A stretch of DNA of 64,000 nucleotides, taken from the NCBI GenBank assembly GCA_965197405.1, contig OZ240206.1:124001-188000 (forward strand), given 5' to 3'. The position numbers and the translations under genes are program-made. The notes under the pieces are model-generated. The model worked only from the letters and a program-made list of their open reading frames with translations. It had not been told where the DNA came from and searched no databases. Positions 34,534 through 43,207 of this stretch are shown here, one piece after another. Position 1 is the first letter of the stretch. Every line of letters starts with the position of its first letter. The DNA comes from G965197405 sp965197405 (GTDB lineage Bacteria > Chloroflexota > Dehalococcoidia > Lucifugimonadales > JAGWBF01).

Positions 34534-35073
34534 CTATTCCCTCTTGGAAACAATGTATGCTGCTACTGGACTTGTTCTGTCAATACCAGCACTACAATGC
34601 AAGAGCACTGGTTTGGGCATCTGGTCGAAAGTCTCCAAAACTTTTCCTTCTAAGACCCTTCCCATGTTAGATTTCAAACTCTTTGGGCTATCAGCTATAG
34701 GAATAGAGCAAAATTCGAACCCCTGAGACCGATAATAACCGTACAGCCCCTCTGGATGTAGTTCAAGCCCACCTTTGACGTAGTACCTTTCATGTTGCCT
34801 TTCTTCAAGTAGGCTTATAATTGAGCGGATTCCTAAAGATTTCACTCGCTCAACCCAGTCCACAATGAGTGGCTTAGCCTTCGGAGGCAACCGCACACGT
34901 CCACCAAAATCGGGATGATCTCGAAGGGGCCTCTGTGAACAGGCCAAAGTTCCGTCTAGCAGCCAGACCAGAATCTCTGAATCGTTTCCTGTGCAAATTT
35001 GGCGCCTAATTCGTCCGAGTTTGACTTTAATGTCCTTTTCCAAACCTAGAAGGGACACTATTTGCCACCTCAT
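34534..35073 (-). CDS. Protein tyrosine / dual-specificity phosphatase-like protein
   Basis: 179 residues. The catalytic loop HCSAGIDRT is the PTP HCxxGxxR signature (nucleophilic Cys and Arg), and an upstream IADSP may provide the general acid Asp. The N-terminal half (QRPLRDHPDF, RSIISLLEE) resembles dual-specificity phosphatases that act on protein or inositol phosphates. The protein ends soon after the loop (VSKRE), shorter than most, so the C-terminal helix may be missing. Base composition is notably more AT-rich than its neighbours, pointing to separate origin. No ribosome site is obvious. Confidence 0.75.
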   Translation of the reverse strand: MRWQIVSLLGLEKDIKVKLGRIRRQICTGNDSEILVWLLDGTLACSQRPLRDHPDFGGRVRLPPKAKPLIVDWVERVKSLGIRSIISLLEERQHERYYVKGGLELHPEGLYGYYRSQGFEFCSIPIADSPKSLKSNMGRVLEGKVLETFDQMPKPVLLHCSAGIDRTSPVAAYIVSKRE

Positions 35074-35156
35074 TTGGACTTTCTCTTGGCGACTTCTTTA
35101 TCATGTTTCACCGCATCTAAACGGGCGTTGGGAGAAGCGCCGGGCGGCCTGTCCCG

Positions 35157-36293
35157 CTACTTCAGCAGCCCGTATAGCTTCCCCGCATTCTGACAGGTAA
35201 TCTTGCGCCTCACCCTCTCCTCCAGACCCCCCAGGTCATCCTCAATCACCCTGGCGGAGTCGGGCCAGATGCCGTCGGGATGGGGATAGTCGGAGCCCCA
35301 CAGGATGTTGTCTTCACCCACCAGGTGGACTGCATCGCCCACTGTGGTCTCTTGCTGAAAGGTGGTATAGCCCTGGCGTCGCCAGTACTCGCCCGGTTTC
35401 AGGGAGAGATTGAGGGAATGGAACTCGTCTTCATACTCCCTATCCATTCGACCGAGTATGTAGGGTATCCAGCCAACGCCACATTCCGCCAGCACAAACT
35501 TCATCCCCGGATACCGGTCCAGCGCCCCGGAGAAGATGATGCTGGCCAGGAACTCAGCCCCGGCTAGCTGGAACATGGTCAGCTCGGTGGCCCTGTACTG
35601 GGCGTCGTAGTCCCGGGCCATTTGCCCATCGGAAGGCTCTCTTACCGGGCAGCCGGTGGTGTGGAAGGAGATGGGCATGTTGCATTCCTCGGCGGCGGCC
35701 CATAGGAGGTCCCAGTCCCTGTGCCAGAGGGGTTTGACCGCCGTGGATACCGCCAATTCCGCACCCTTCAGCCCCAGGCTCGCGGCCCTGCGCAACTCCA
35801 CCGCAGCAACCTCCGGGTCATAGTCGGGAATGCAGGCCAGGGCTACAAGGCGATCGGAGTCGGCCTTGCAGAAATCCGCCACCCAGGTGTTGTAAATCTC
35901 GTACACCACCCTGAGCAGCTCGCGGTCTTCCAAGAGCACGCCCATGCCCAGGATACCATAGATGACCTCCGCGTCCACTCCGTCTATTTCCTGGTCTCTT
36001 ATACGAAGCTCCGGAGTGGTGGGGTGGGGCCTTCCATCGTACAGGCCCGAGTCATACATGCGGTCTATGTGCCTGGACACCCCGCGCTGAGGGGGTTGCA
36101 TATCCGCTACGAACTCGCCGAAGGGGTGGCGGGTCAGGTCCTTCCCCTCGGCGAACCATCTCTTGCCTTCCTTTGTCTCGACCACCTGTGGCACCTGCTC
36201 TTTCCACTTGGCAGGGGCATTGGACAGAAAGAGGTCGGGAGGCAGCCACTTGACGTCAATATGGCCGTCTCCGGAAATCAGGTTGTACTCCAT
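35157..36293 (-). CDS. Amidohydrolase-2 family metal-dependent hydrolase
   Basis: 378 residues, intact. N-terminal metal motif SGDGHIDV, TIM-barrel strands, CFHTT-like segment (ISFHTTGCPV), LAECGVGWIPYILGRMDREYED, and the C-terminal GSDYPHPDG motif with the Asp ligand. Family members (aminocarboxymuconate decarboxylase-like) hydrolyse or decarboxylate ring-derived acids using zinc. It parallels the frameshifted gene at 16075-17210, sharing the ending NAGKLYGL/CARLYGL type. Substrate unknown. Confidence 0.9.
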   Translation of the reverse strand: MEYNLISGDGHIDVKWLPPDLFLSNAPAKWKEQVPQVVETKEGKRWFAEGKDLTRHPFGEFVADMQPPQRGVSRHIDRMYDSGLYDGRPHPTTPELRIRDQEIDGVDAEVIYGILGMGVLLEDRELLRVVYEIYNTWVADFCKADSDRLVALACIPDYDPEVAAVELRRAASLGLKGAELAVSTAVKPLWHRDWDLLWAAAEECNMPISFHTTGCPVREPSDGQMARDYDAQYRATELTMFQLAGAEFLASIIFSGALDRYPGMKFVLAECGVGWIPYILGRMDREYEDEFHSLNLSLKPGEYWRRQGYTTFQQETTVGDAVHLVGEDNILWGSDYPHPDGIWPDSARVIEDDLGGLEERVRRKITCQNAGKLYGLLK

Positions 36294-36435
36294 GTTCCTG
36301 GCCTCGTTAGGATAGAATCTAGGCTATCTGCGATTAGCCCCACCGCGCGGCGATGCACACGGGCAGGGCTGAAGTCCAACAAGTATCTTCTCAGCCAGTA
36401 TGAGAGATGTCAATGACCATTTCTCGGCGCGGTCA

Positions 36436-37428
36436 TCAATACTGAATGTCCATGTCGTGCAACATCTTCGCTACCTCTTTGGCATGGTAGCTCAGGATAA
36501 TGTCGGCGCCGGCGCGCTTTATGTTCGTGAGGACCTCCAGGGTCGCCCTCTGCTCGTCCAGCCAGCCCCTGGCGGCGGCGGCCTTCACCATAGAGTACTC
36601 CCCACTGACGTTGTAGGCGGCTATGGGGTAGTCGAACCGCTCCTTGGCCCTGGCGATAACGTCCAGATAGGCCAGGGCGGGTTTCACCATTACGATGTCG
36701 GCGCCCTCCTGGATGTCCGTTTCGATCTCTCGCATAGCCATGCGCCAGTTGGACGGGTCCAGCTGATAGCCCCGTCGGTCTCCGAACTGGGGGGTTGACT
36801 GGGCAGCTACGCGGAAGGGGCCATAGAAGGCGGATGCGTATTTGGCAGCATAGGAAATGATGGGCACGTCCTTGAACTCGCTCTCATCCAGAACGGTCCG
36901 TATGACCTTGACCTGCCCGTCCATCATCGCCGACGGGGCCACCACGTCGGCGCCGGCGCGCACATGGGACAGGGCGGTCCTGCTCAGCAACTCCAAGGTC
37001 TTGTCGTTATCCACGCGGCCACCCTCGATGACCCCGCAGTGGCCGTGGTCGGTGTACTCGCACAGGCAAACGTCGGTGACCACCAACAGGTTGGGGACCG
37101 CCTGCTTGATGACCCCTATCGCCTCCTGGATAATCCCCTGCTCGTCGTAAGCCTCGTGTGCCCAGGGACCCTTGGTCTGGGGTATGCCAAAGAGGAGCAC
37201 GCCGGGTATACCCAGCCGGGCGACTTCGGTGACCTCCCCCAGAAGACGGTCCAGGGAGAACTGGTAGCACCCGGGCATAGGCTCGATTTCTTCCTTTATG
37301 TCCCGGCCATGAGTGACGAATATGGGATAAATGAAATCATTCACGGAAATGCGAGTTTCCCGCGATAGTACCCGCAGGGGCGCAAGCTCCCTCAGTCTGC
37401 GAAAACGGAGCTGCGGAAAGCCCACCAT
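36436..37428 (-). CDS. hemB: Porphobilinogen synthase (delta-aminolevulinate dehydratase)
   Basis: 330 residues with AAGGAGGT before ATG. Condenses two 5-aminolevulinates to porphobilinogen. The zinc site DVCLCEYTDHGHCG has all three cysteines, so it is the zinc type. The Schiff-base lysines are in the segments YAAKYAS and MVKPALAYLD. It is the last gene of a minus-strand block ordered ahbAB, sirC, hemC, cobA-hemD, hemB. HemA and HemL are not in the window. Confidence 0.96.
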   Translation of the reverse strand: MVGFPQLRFRRLRELAPLRVLSRETRISVNDFIYPIFVTHGRDIKEEIEPMPGCYQFSLDRLLGEVTEVARLGIPGVLLFGIPQTKGPWAHEAYDEQGIIQEAIGVIKQAVPNLLVVTDVCLCEYTDHGHCGVIEGGRVDNDKTLELLSRTALSHVRAGADVVAPSAMMDGQVKVIRTVLDESEFKDVPIISYAAKYASAFYGPFRVAAQSTPQFGDRRGYQLDPSNWRMAMREIETDIQEGADIVMVKPALAYLDVIARAKERFDYPIAAYNVSGEYSMVKAAAARGWLDEQRATLEVLTNIKRAGADIILSYHAKEVAKMLHDMDIQY

Positions 37429-37606
37429 TCTATTTACCTCCTTGCCAACCGCTTATCTATGGACCGGACGGGCCTTCAACTCCCAAAGTGGCGTCTCAAA
37501 CCTCCTCTCCCTCGATGGGAGAGGATTGAGGCGAGGGTGAATTCTTCTGATACTCCTCATCCCAGCCTTCTCCCGCAAGGGGAGAAGGGGCTTTGCAAGC
37601 GCCCTC
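37429..37606. terminator. Two GC hairpins between cobA-hemD and hemB
   Basis: Hairpin one, 37504-37524: CCTCTCCC tcgat GGGAGAGG. Hairpin two, 37566-37588: CCTTCTCCC gcaag GGGAGAAGG. No T-run follows either. They look like members of a dispersed CTCTCCC/GGGAGAG palindrome family and could attenuate transcription into hemB rather than end it. Confidence 0.45.
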
Positions 37607-39112
37607 TTAGAAATGCTCTTTCAGGGCGCGCACCAAGCCCGGAATGGTGTGCTCCTGGGCTACAATATCCACTCGGAGGCCCGCTTCCCGGGCAGTCCTG
37701 GCCGTTATGGGGCCGATGCAAGCCACTTGCGCCTCTCCGAAGAGGGACCCGTCCCCGTCCAGGAGTTTCAACAAGTTGAGGACGGTGGACGAGCTCGTGA
37801 ATGTGACCAGGTCTACGTCGCCGCCTTTGAGAAGCCCCAGGGCCTTTTCCCGCGATTCACCGGGCATGATTGTACGGTAGACAGTCAGCGGCTCAACCTG
37901 AGCGCCCAGCCGCGCCAGGCCCTCGCCAAGCTCGTCCCGTGCGATGTCAGCGCGGGGCAGGAGCACGCGAGCGCCCTTGAGACCGAGAGGGTCCATAGCC
38001 TCGACCAGGGACTCGGACATATACTGGGGAGGCATGAAATCGGATTCTATTCCGTGCTGCGACAGGGCGGCGGCGGTGGCTGGGCCTATTGCCCCTACCT
38101 TTGCCCTGCCGAAGGCCCGGGAGTCTCTCTTCAGGGACCGGAGCCGGTCAAAGAACGCCTCCACCCCGTTAACGCTGGTGAAGACCACCCAGTCATAGTT
38201 ATGAAGCGAGCGGATGGCGTCATCAAGGCGGGAGCAGTCGTCCACGGGTGAAAACTCGATGGCAGCCACTTCCACAGGCTCCGCGCCCTCCTCCGCCAGC
38301 ATCTCGGACAGGGCAGAAGCCTGAACGCGGGAGCGAGTCACCAGGACCCGCTTCCCGAAGAGGGGCCTGGTATCGAACCACCGGACCTGGTGTCTCAGGT
38401 CCACCACCTGGCCGATAACAGCCACCACCGGAGGGGTGAGTCCGGCCTCTCTTCCCCTGGGGACTATATCTTCCAGGGTGCCCGTCACCGTGCGCTGGCA
38501 AGGCTCCGTGCCCCAACGTATGAGGGCTGCGGGGGTGGAGGGGGCCATCCCTTCGCTTATGAGGGTACCTGTTATGTTATCCAGGGCAGCCCATCCCATG
38601 AGGACTACCAGAGTGCCGCCGCCACGGGCCAGCACGTCCCAGCAGACGGCTGAGTCCGCCTTGGACGGGTCCTCGCTTCCGCTGACCACGGTGAAGGAGG
38701 AGGCCATTCCCCGATGCGTAAGGGGTATTCCGGCGTAGGCGGGGGCTGCGATGGCAGAGGACACCCCAGGCACTACCTCGAATGGGACGCCCGCCAGGGC
38801 GAGGGCCTGGGCTTCCTCTCCTCCACGGCCAAACACGAAAGGGTCTCCACCCTTGAGCCGGGCGACCACCCTACCCTCCAGGGCCTTGTCCACAAGGTAG
38901 CGGTTTATCTCCTCCTGCTCCATAACCCTTTCACCGGGGCCTTTGCCCACGAAGACGAGCTCGGCCTCCTTGTCGGCCTTGTGTAGGACACGCCGGTCCA
39001 CGAGGCGGTCGTAGACGACCACCTGGGCCTCCTGGAGACGGCGGAGTCCCTTCACGGTTATCAGGCCAGGGTCTCCGGGGCCTGCGCCAATCAGGTAGAC
39101 CTTACCTACCAA
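37607..39112 (-). CDS. cobA-hemD: Uroporphyrinogen-III C-methyltransferase / uroporphyrinogen-III synthase fusion
   Basis: 501 residues. The N-terminal half (about 1-245) is SUMT: VYLIGAGPGDPGLITVKG, KGGDPFVFGRGGEEA, and PGVSSAIAAPAYAGIPLTHRG. The C-terminal half (about 250-501) is HemD (KRVLVTRSRVQA, FTSVNGVEAF, IGPATAAAL). It closes hydroxymethylbilane to uroporphyrinogen III and methylates it to precorrin-2. The start appears to be TTG, because MVGKVYLIGAG begins there. The fusion is common in Firmicutes and Chloroflexota. Downstream of hemC. Confidence 0.95.
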   Translation of the reverse strand: MVGKVYLIGAGPGDPGLITVKGLRRLQEAQVVVYDRLVDRRVLHKADKEAELVFVGKGPGERVMEQEEINRYLVDKALEGRVVARLKGGDPFVFGRGGEEAQALALAGVPFEVVPGVSSAIAAPAYAGIPLTHRGMASSFTVVSGSEDPSKADSAVCWDVLARGGGTLVVLMGWAALDNITGTLISEGMAPSTPAALIRWGTEPCQRTVTGTLEDIVPRGREAGLTPPVVAVIGQVVDLRHQVRWFDTRPLFGKRVLVTRSRVQASALSEMLAEEGAEPVEVAAIEFSPVDDCSRLDDAIRSLHNYDWVVFTSVNGVEAFFDRLRSLKRDSRAFGRAKVGAIGPATAAALSQHGIESDFMPPQYMSESLVEAMDPLGLKGARVLLPRADIARDELGEGLARLGAQVEPLTVYRTIMPGESREKALGLLKGGDVDLVTFTSSSTVLNLLKLLDGDGSLFGEAQVACIGPITARTAREAGLRVDIVAQEHTIPGLVRALKEHF

Positions 39113-39154
39113 GGGCTGCCCCGTATCTCTGGAATCTCATCCTCATTCCTGTCC

Positions 39155-40123
39155 TCATTCCTCCAGCAAGACGCCAGCGCCCCCCTCAATGAGCTTCCGG
39201 TAAGCGTCAGAGGCCACTCCGTGAGGGTCGCTGGCCCTGCCCCTTGCCCCGGTCTTGAAAACCCTGTCCCCGTCAGTGGAGGCTAGAAAGACGGTCAGAA
39301 GCATAGTATCTTCATCGAACTGACCATAGGCGGACCGCCCATAGGCCCCCACCGGGACCTGGCAACCTCCGCCCAGGGACTCGAGGAAAGCGCGCTCCGC
39401 GGTGACCTCCCGCCTCGTGGGGGGATGCTCGATGCCGGACATCAGCGCGGCCATTTCCCCGTCGTCGCGGCGCACCTCCACCGCCAAGGCCCCTTGGCCC
39501 GGGGCCGGTACAAAGTCGTCAGGGGAGAGGAACTGGGCGACTTCGCCATCCAAGCTCATACGGATGACTCCGGCCGCAGCCAGTATAGCGCCGTCGTAGT
39601 CCCCACCTGTCACTTTTGTCACCTTTCGCAATCGCGTGTCCACGTTACCCCTTATGGGCAGCACCTCCACATCCTTGCGGAGAGACTTGAGCTGGGCTGC
39701 GCGGCGGGGGCTGCTGGTGCCGATCCTGGCCCCTGGGGGAAGCTGTTCGAGGGAGCAGGCCCACCGGTTTACCAGCACGTCTCTGGGGTCGAGTCGTTGG
39801 CACACAGCCCCTATAGTCAGGCCGTCGGGCAGGTACGTGGGCAGGTCTTTGAGGCTGTGCACTGCCATGTCCAGCTTGCCATCGAGAAGGGCACTCTCGA
39901 TCTCCTTGACGAAAATGCCCCGGCCAAGGCTGGCCAGGGGCGCCTCCGAGGCGGCATCGCCGCCGGTCTTGATGATGACCTCCTGGAAATCTATACCCGG
40001 GTGAATGGCTCGGAGCCGGTCCAAGACCTCCTCCGTCTGGCGAAGGGCCAGGCTGCTACCGCGGCTGCCCACAAGCACCGGCTTGGAGCGCGTCACCACT
40101 ATCTCTTCTCCACTTGTCGGCAC
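39155..40123 (-). CDS. hemC: Porphobilinogen deaminase (hydroxymethylbilane synthase)
   Basis: 322 residues. Polymerises four porphobilinogens. Motifs: LVGSRGSSLALRQTE, GRGIFVKEIESALLDG, DMAVHSLKDLPT, GTSSPRRAAQLK, RGNVDTRLRK, and GGGCQVPVGAY with the dipyrromethane-cofactor Cys. Start uncertain: GTG at 40123 lacks a close ribosome site, whereas a GTG at 40099 has GGAG about 8 bases upstream and would give VTRSKPVLVGS as the N terminus. Lies between sirC and cobA-hemD. Confidence 0.95.
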   Translation of the reverse strand: MPTSGEEIVVTRSKPVLVGSRGSSLALRQTEEVLDRLRAIHPGIDFQEVIIKTGGDAASEAPLASLGRGIFVKEIESALLDGKLDMAVHSLKDLPTYLPDGLTIGAVCQRLDPRDVLVNRWACSLEQLPPGARIGTSSPRRAAQLKSLRKDVEVLPIRGNVDTRLRKVTKVTGGDYDGAILAAAGVIRMSLDGEVAQFLSPDDFVPAPGQGALAVEVRRDDGEMAALMSGIEHPPTRREVTAERAFLESLGGGCQVPVGAYGRSAYGQFDEDTMLLTVFLASTDGDRVFKTGARGRASDPHGVASDAYRKLIEGGAGVLLEE

Positions 40124-40143
40124 TGCATGGCAAGCCTCATAGG

Positions 40144-40179
40144 GAATCTCAGGGCAAATCTCAGGGCAAATCTCAGGGA
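40144..40179. repeat. Three 12-base tandem repeats at the sirC/hemC junction
   Basis: AAATCTCAGGGC repeated three times with slight changes. The last copy contains the stop codon of sirC. Likely a replication-slippage product of no evident function. Confidence 0.65.
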
Positions 40180-40829
40180 GAGGCCTTTGCCCCGTGCTCA
40201 GCGCCTTCGAGAAGATTGGACATCAGGCGCTCAAGGGCCTCCCCCGACCTGCCGTCTCTCACCAGGTCCACCAGATCGAGGGTGATACAGTCCTGCCACC
40301 TGTCGGGGTGGACCTGCGTGCCGCGACGTCTTAGCTCCTTCCGGGCCGACGAGAGAATCCCCGCCAGGTCGGCATACTGCAACGCATCGCTGGCCTCCAG
40401 GGACTCCCTCAGCTTGCGGGCCAGGGCCGGGCTGGCGCCCCCGGTGGACAGGGCGACGGTCACTTCGCCCTGCCTCACCACGGCCGGCGCAATGAAGGTA
40501 CACAGGCTGGGGTCATCCACCACGTTGAGGACCACGTTATTCCTGGCCGCCTCGTCAGCTATGGCCTCATTCACCGGCCGCCGGTCCGTCGCCGCTATAG
40601 CCAGGAACGCCCCCTTCAGGTCTCCTTCCATGTACTCCCTAGCAGACCACTCCAACTCGCCCCTTTCGGCCCGCTCCCGGATGCCGGGGGTCACTGAGGG
40701 GCTTATCACGGTGAGGCTGGCCCGGCACTCCAGAAGGCCCCGGACTTTGCGCGACGCCACCTCACCCCCGCCTATTATGACGCAGGGCTTCCCGTCGAGG
40801 TCCAGATACACGGGATAGTATGGGGGCAT
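40173..40829 (-). CDS. sirC: Precorrin-2 dehydrogenase (SirC/Met8-like)
   Basis: 218 residues. Oxidises precorrin-2 to sirohydrochlorin using NAD. The N-terminal Rossmann motif is CVIIGGGEVASRKVRGLL; the segment AIAATDRRPVNEAIADEA and VVDDPSLCTFIAPAVVRQG follow, then STGGASPALARKLRE. There is no C-terminal SUMT domain, since that activity is in CobA-HemD. Met8 homologues can also insert iron; whether this one does is unclear, and no separate chelatase gene is visible. It sits between ahbAB and hemC. Confidence 0.93.
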   Translation of the reverse strand: MPPYYPVYLDLDGKPCVIIGGGEVASRKVRGLLECRASLTVISPSVTPGIRERAERGELEWSAREYMEGDLKGAFLAIAATDRRPVNEAIADEAARNNVVLNVVDDPSLCTFIAPAVVRQGEVTVALSTGGASPALARKLRESLEASDALQYADLAGILSSARKELRRRGTQVHPDRWQDCITLDLVDLVRDGRSGEALERLMSNLLEGAEHGAKASP

Positions 40830-40867
40830 GGCGCTCTTTCCTCGCCCACCCGCCTGCCAGGGCGGGC

Positions 40868-41878
40868 CTAGACGAAGTATCTGACCCGGGTCTTCTTGTA
40901 TTCACGAGTGCTGTACAGGAGCAGGTAATCGGTTATGGAAGTTGCTTCAGAGATTTCTCTGACCACTTCCTCACAGCCCTCTTTGGAGGTGGCGTGAATC
41001 ATGGTGAAGTGGGTATAGGGCCAGTCGGGGAAGGTTGGCCGCTCGTAGCAGTGAGTCACCGCCGGGTGGGCAGCCATCTTCCTACCCACCTCCTCTGAAC
41101 GCTCGGGGGAGACCTTCCAGACACCCATGCCGTTGGCCCTGAAGCCCGCCTTCCTGTGGTAAAGGACGGCGCTGTAGCGGCGCATGATGCCCCGCGCCTC
41201 GAACTCCCTGGCGATGGCGAAAAGCTCCTGGGTAGTCACCCCCAGGCGTTGGGCCATGCCATCGAAGGGCCGGGGAATCATGGGGAGGTCTTCTTGAAGC
41301 TCACGTATGGCCTCTATGTCGGACCCTGTGAGGGCGACGGGTTTGTCCCAGTCCTTCAGCTTGGAGTCGTCGTTATACCCGTCGGGGCTGTAGTACTGAT
41401 AGGCGGCGCCCTTCTCCTGCACCATATCAAAGTTGACGCCTATTTTGAAGAACTTGATGGTGGGCATAATCCGATGGGACACCGCCCCGGTCTCCCGGGA
41501 CATCCGCTCGACGGTGTCCTGTATGCTGTCGCCGGGCGGGACGGCCAGGGTAAACCAGAGGTTGTAGAAGGAGCCTTCCCTAGCGTAGTTATGACTCACC
41601 CCCGGATGCTCATTGATTTTCAGCGCCCCGGAGTGCAGCTTGTGAGGCTCAAAAGCCGTAGCTATGAGGCTGGTCTTGTAGCCCAAGCGCCTCGTGTCGA
41701 AAATCGCGCTAATCTGCCTCACGACGTTGCTTTCTCGAAGGGCCGTCAGACGCTGGATAACCTCGTCCTCCGCGATGCCAAGGTCCTCGCCCATAGCCTG
41801 GTAGGGCCTCTCGACCAGGGGGCACTCCGACTGTATTATGTTAAGCAGCTTTCTATCTACCAGGTCCGTGCCCTGCAC
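40868..41878 (-). CDS. ahbAB: Siroheme decarboxylase, AhbA-AhbB fusion
   Basis: 336 residues consisting of two AsnC/Lrp-like halves (about 1-165 and 185-336). Each has an N-terminal helix-turn-helix-like part and a ferredoxin-like core. The characteristic cores are HNYAREGSFYNLWFTL in the first and HCYERPTFPDWPYTHFTMIH in the second, which in AhbA/AhbB and NirD/L/G/H bind siroheme. The enzyme removes the C12 and C18 acetate carboxyls, a step in heme synthesis from siroheme. GTG start with AGGAGG six bases upstream. Separate subunits are usual, so the fusion is notable. It is the first gene of the tetrapyrrole block. Confidence 0.9.
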   Translation of the reverse strand: MQGTDLVDRKLLNIIQSECPLVERPYQAMGEDLGIAEDEVIQRLTALRESNVVRQISAIFDTRRLGYKTSLIATAFEPHKLHSGALKINEHPGVSHNYAREGSFYNLWFTLAVPPGDSIQDTVERMSRETGAVSHRIMPTIKFFKIGVNFDMVQEKGAAYQYYSPDGYNDDSKLKDWDKPVALTGSDIEAIRELQEDLPMIPRPFDGMAQRLGVTTQELFAIAREFEARGIMRRYSAVLYHRKAGFRANGMGVWKVSPERSEEVGRKMAAHPAVTHCYERPTFPDWPYTHFTMIHATSKEGCEEVVREISEATSITDYLLLYSTREYKKTRVRYFV

Positions 41879-42211
41879 CGACGTTCCTCCTGTGATGGAA
41901 TTAGGGGAAGGGTATCCGGGACGCTTCTCGTCCCCTGGCAGGCCCCGCCCATCTTTTGAACGATTGTCGAATCTCTGGGGAACCGGAATAAGTGGCGTAG
42001 ATGTTAATCACTGCACGCCTCGGGACTGCCTCGAGAGGCTTGCAGACGGCTTCAAGGACAAGGCCGATCCTGTACCCGGCGACTTTAAGGTTAGCATACT
42101 GGCTCGCTAAGGGTCAACACCGACTGGTCAAACTTTGCCGGCGCGCAAGTTGTTAGACGCTTATCCCCATGATATAGTGAAAATGCCAGGTGGGGCCGAA
42201 GGGAAGAGAAC
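41879..42211. other. Divergent intergenic region, ahbAB / pcm
   Basis: 333 bases with no gene. It must hold the promoter of the tetrapyrrole block; none is obvious on that strand. The pcm promoter is at its right end (see next entry). Confidence 0.5.
42150..42178 (+). promoter_or_regulatory. Sigma-70-like promoter of pcm
   Basis: TTGTTA at 42150-42155, 17-base spacer, TATAGT at 42173-42178. Predicted start near 42185, 27 bases before the pcm ATG. Confidence 0.55.
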
Positions 42212-42862
42212 ATGAAAAGGGAGAAGGACAGCTTTTTCAATAGCCTTCGCAGGGGAATACGCGATGAAAAAGTCCTGAGCGCCATGAAGCAGGTCCCCAG
42301 GGAGCTTTTCGTGTCCCCGGAAATCCGGCACCTGGCTTACAAGGACATACCCCTGCCGATAGGACAGGGCCAGACCATCTCTCAACCCTACATGGTAGCC
42401 CTGATGACCAGCGCCCTCGGTCTCAGGGGCAAAGAGAAGGTCATGGAGGTGGGTACGGGCAGCGGGTACCAGGCGGCCATCCTCTCCCGTCTCGTACCCG
42501 AGGGAAAGGTCCTATCCCTGGAGCGGGTCCCAAGCCTCGCACGGTCAGCCGAGACACTCCTCAGATCCCTGGGATACGATAACGTAGAGGTCAGGATGGC
42601 GGGCGATACCCTGGGATGCCCCGAGGAGGCGCCCTTCGACGCCATCATCGTCACCGCCGCGTCTCCCAGGCTGCCACGGACCTTGCTGGAGCAAATGGCC
42701 GTGGGGGGACGGATGGCGATACCCATAGGGACGTTGGAGGAGCAGGAGCTTGTAAAAATAGAGAGGACCGGCGAAGGGCATATCGTGAGGACGCTAGGCC
42801 CCTGCCGGTTCGTTCCTCTCATTGGACAGGACGCATGGCCCGAGGAGCATGAAAAACTTTGA
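42212..42862 (+). CDS. pcm: Protein-L-isoaspartate O-methyltransferase
   Basis: 216 residues. Methylates damaged isoaspartyl residues in proteins using SAM. Conserved text: PRELFVSPEIRHLAYKDIPLPIGQGQTISQPYMVALM, VMEVGTGSGYQAAILS (SAM motif I), and FDAIIVTAASPRLPRTLLEQ, all matching the usual length and order (the first segment is quoted in parts here: PRELFV, then GQGQTISQPY). The ribosome site is GAAGGGAAGAGA. Monocistronic judging by its own promoter and the repeat-filled gap after it. Confidence 0.95.
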   Translation: MKREKDSFFNSLRRGIRDEKVLSAMKQVPRELFVSPEIRHLAYKDIPLPIGQGQTISQPYMVALMTSALGLRGKEKVMEVGTGSGYQAAILSRLVPEGKVLSLERVPSLARSAETLLRSLGYDNVEVRMAGDTLGCPEEAPFDAIIVTAASPRLPRTLLEQMAVGGRMAIPIGTLEEQELVKIERTGEGHIVRTLGPCRFVPLIGQDAWPEEHEKL

Positions 42863-42943
42863 CCGTACTCCGTTGTCGCCCCTAAAGTGGACTGCTATAC
42901 TGTACCCTCGGGGGTTCCAACAAAGCCTGGAATGCCCGCAATT

Positions 42944-43080
42944 ATTATGAAAATAGCCTGCATCTCCCCTCATGTCATTCCGAGTGCAGTGAGGAATCTA
43001 AAAATCCATGCCTCCGAATAATCCTGCGCTTGAGATTCCTCACTCTGCTTCGCTCCGCTCGGAATGACACGCGGTGGGGG
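42944..43080. repeat. Dispersed palindromic repeat, copy C (HPERSEG type)
   Basis: Core GTCATTCCGAGTGCAGTGAG ... TCCGCTCGGAATGACA with AGGAATCT/AGATTCCT inner arms. It fills most of the 345-base gap 42863-43207 before gatB, which contains no gene. Confidence 0.75.
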
Positions 43081-43167
43081 CCCGCCCGGCAGCAGACAGG
43101 GTGGCACTTCTTCAGTGGAGAAGGAATAGGACAGTGGGGGGCCCGCCCGGCAGCAGACAGGATGGCA
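43074..43167. repeat. Tandem copies of a 32-base GC-rich motif
   Basis: GCCCGCCCGGCAGCAGACAG occurs at about 43080 and again 60 bases later, each followed by G-R-TGGCA. They lie between repeat copy C and the gatB start, in the region expected to hold the gatB promoter. Confidence 0.6.
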
Positions 43168-43207
43168 ATGAAAAGGCCCAACAAGAGGTCAGGGTACGGC
43201 GAAAAAT

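Noticed and set aside
40868..41878. AsnC/Lrp transcription regulator
   Set aside because: The helix-turn-helix-like halves carry siroheme decarboxylase motifs and the gene lies in a tetrapyrrole block.
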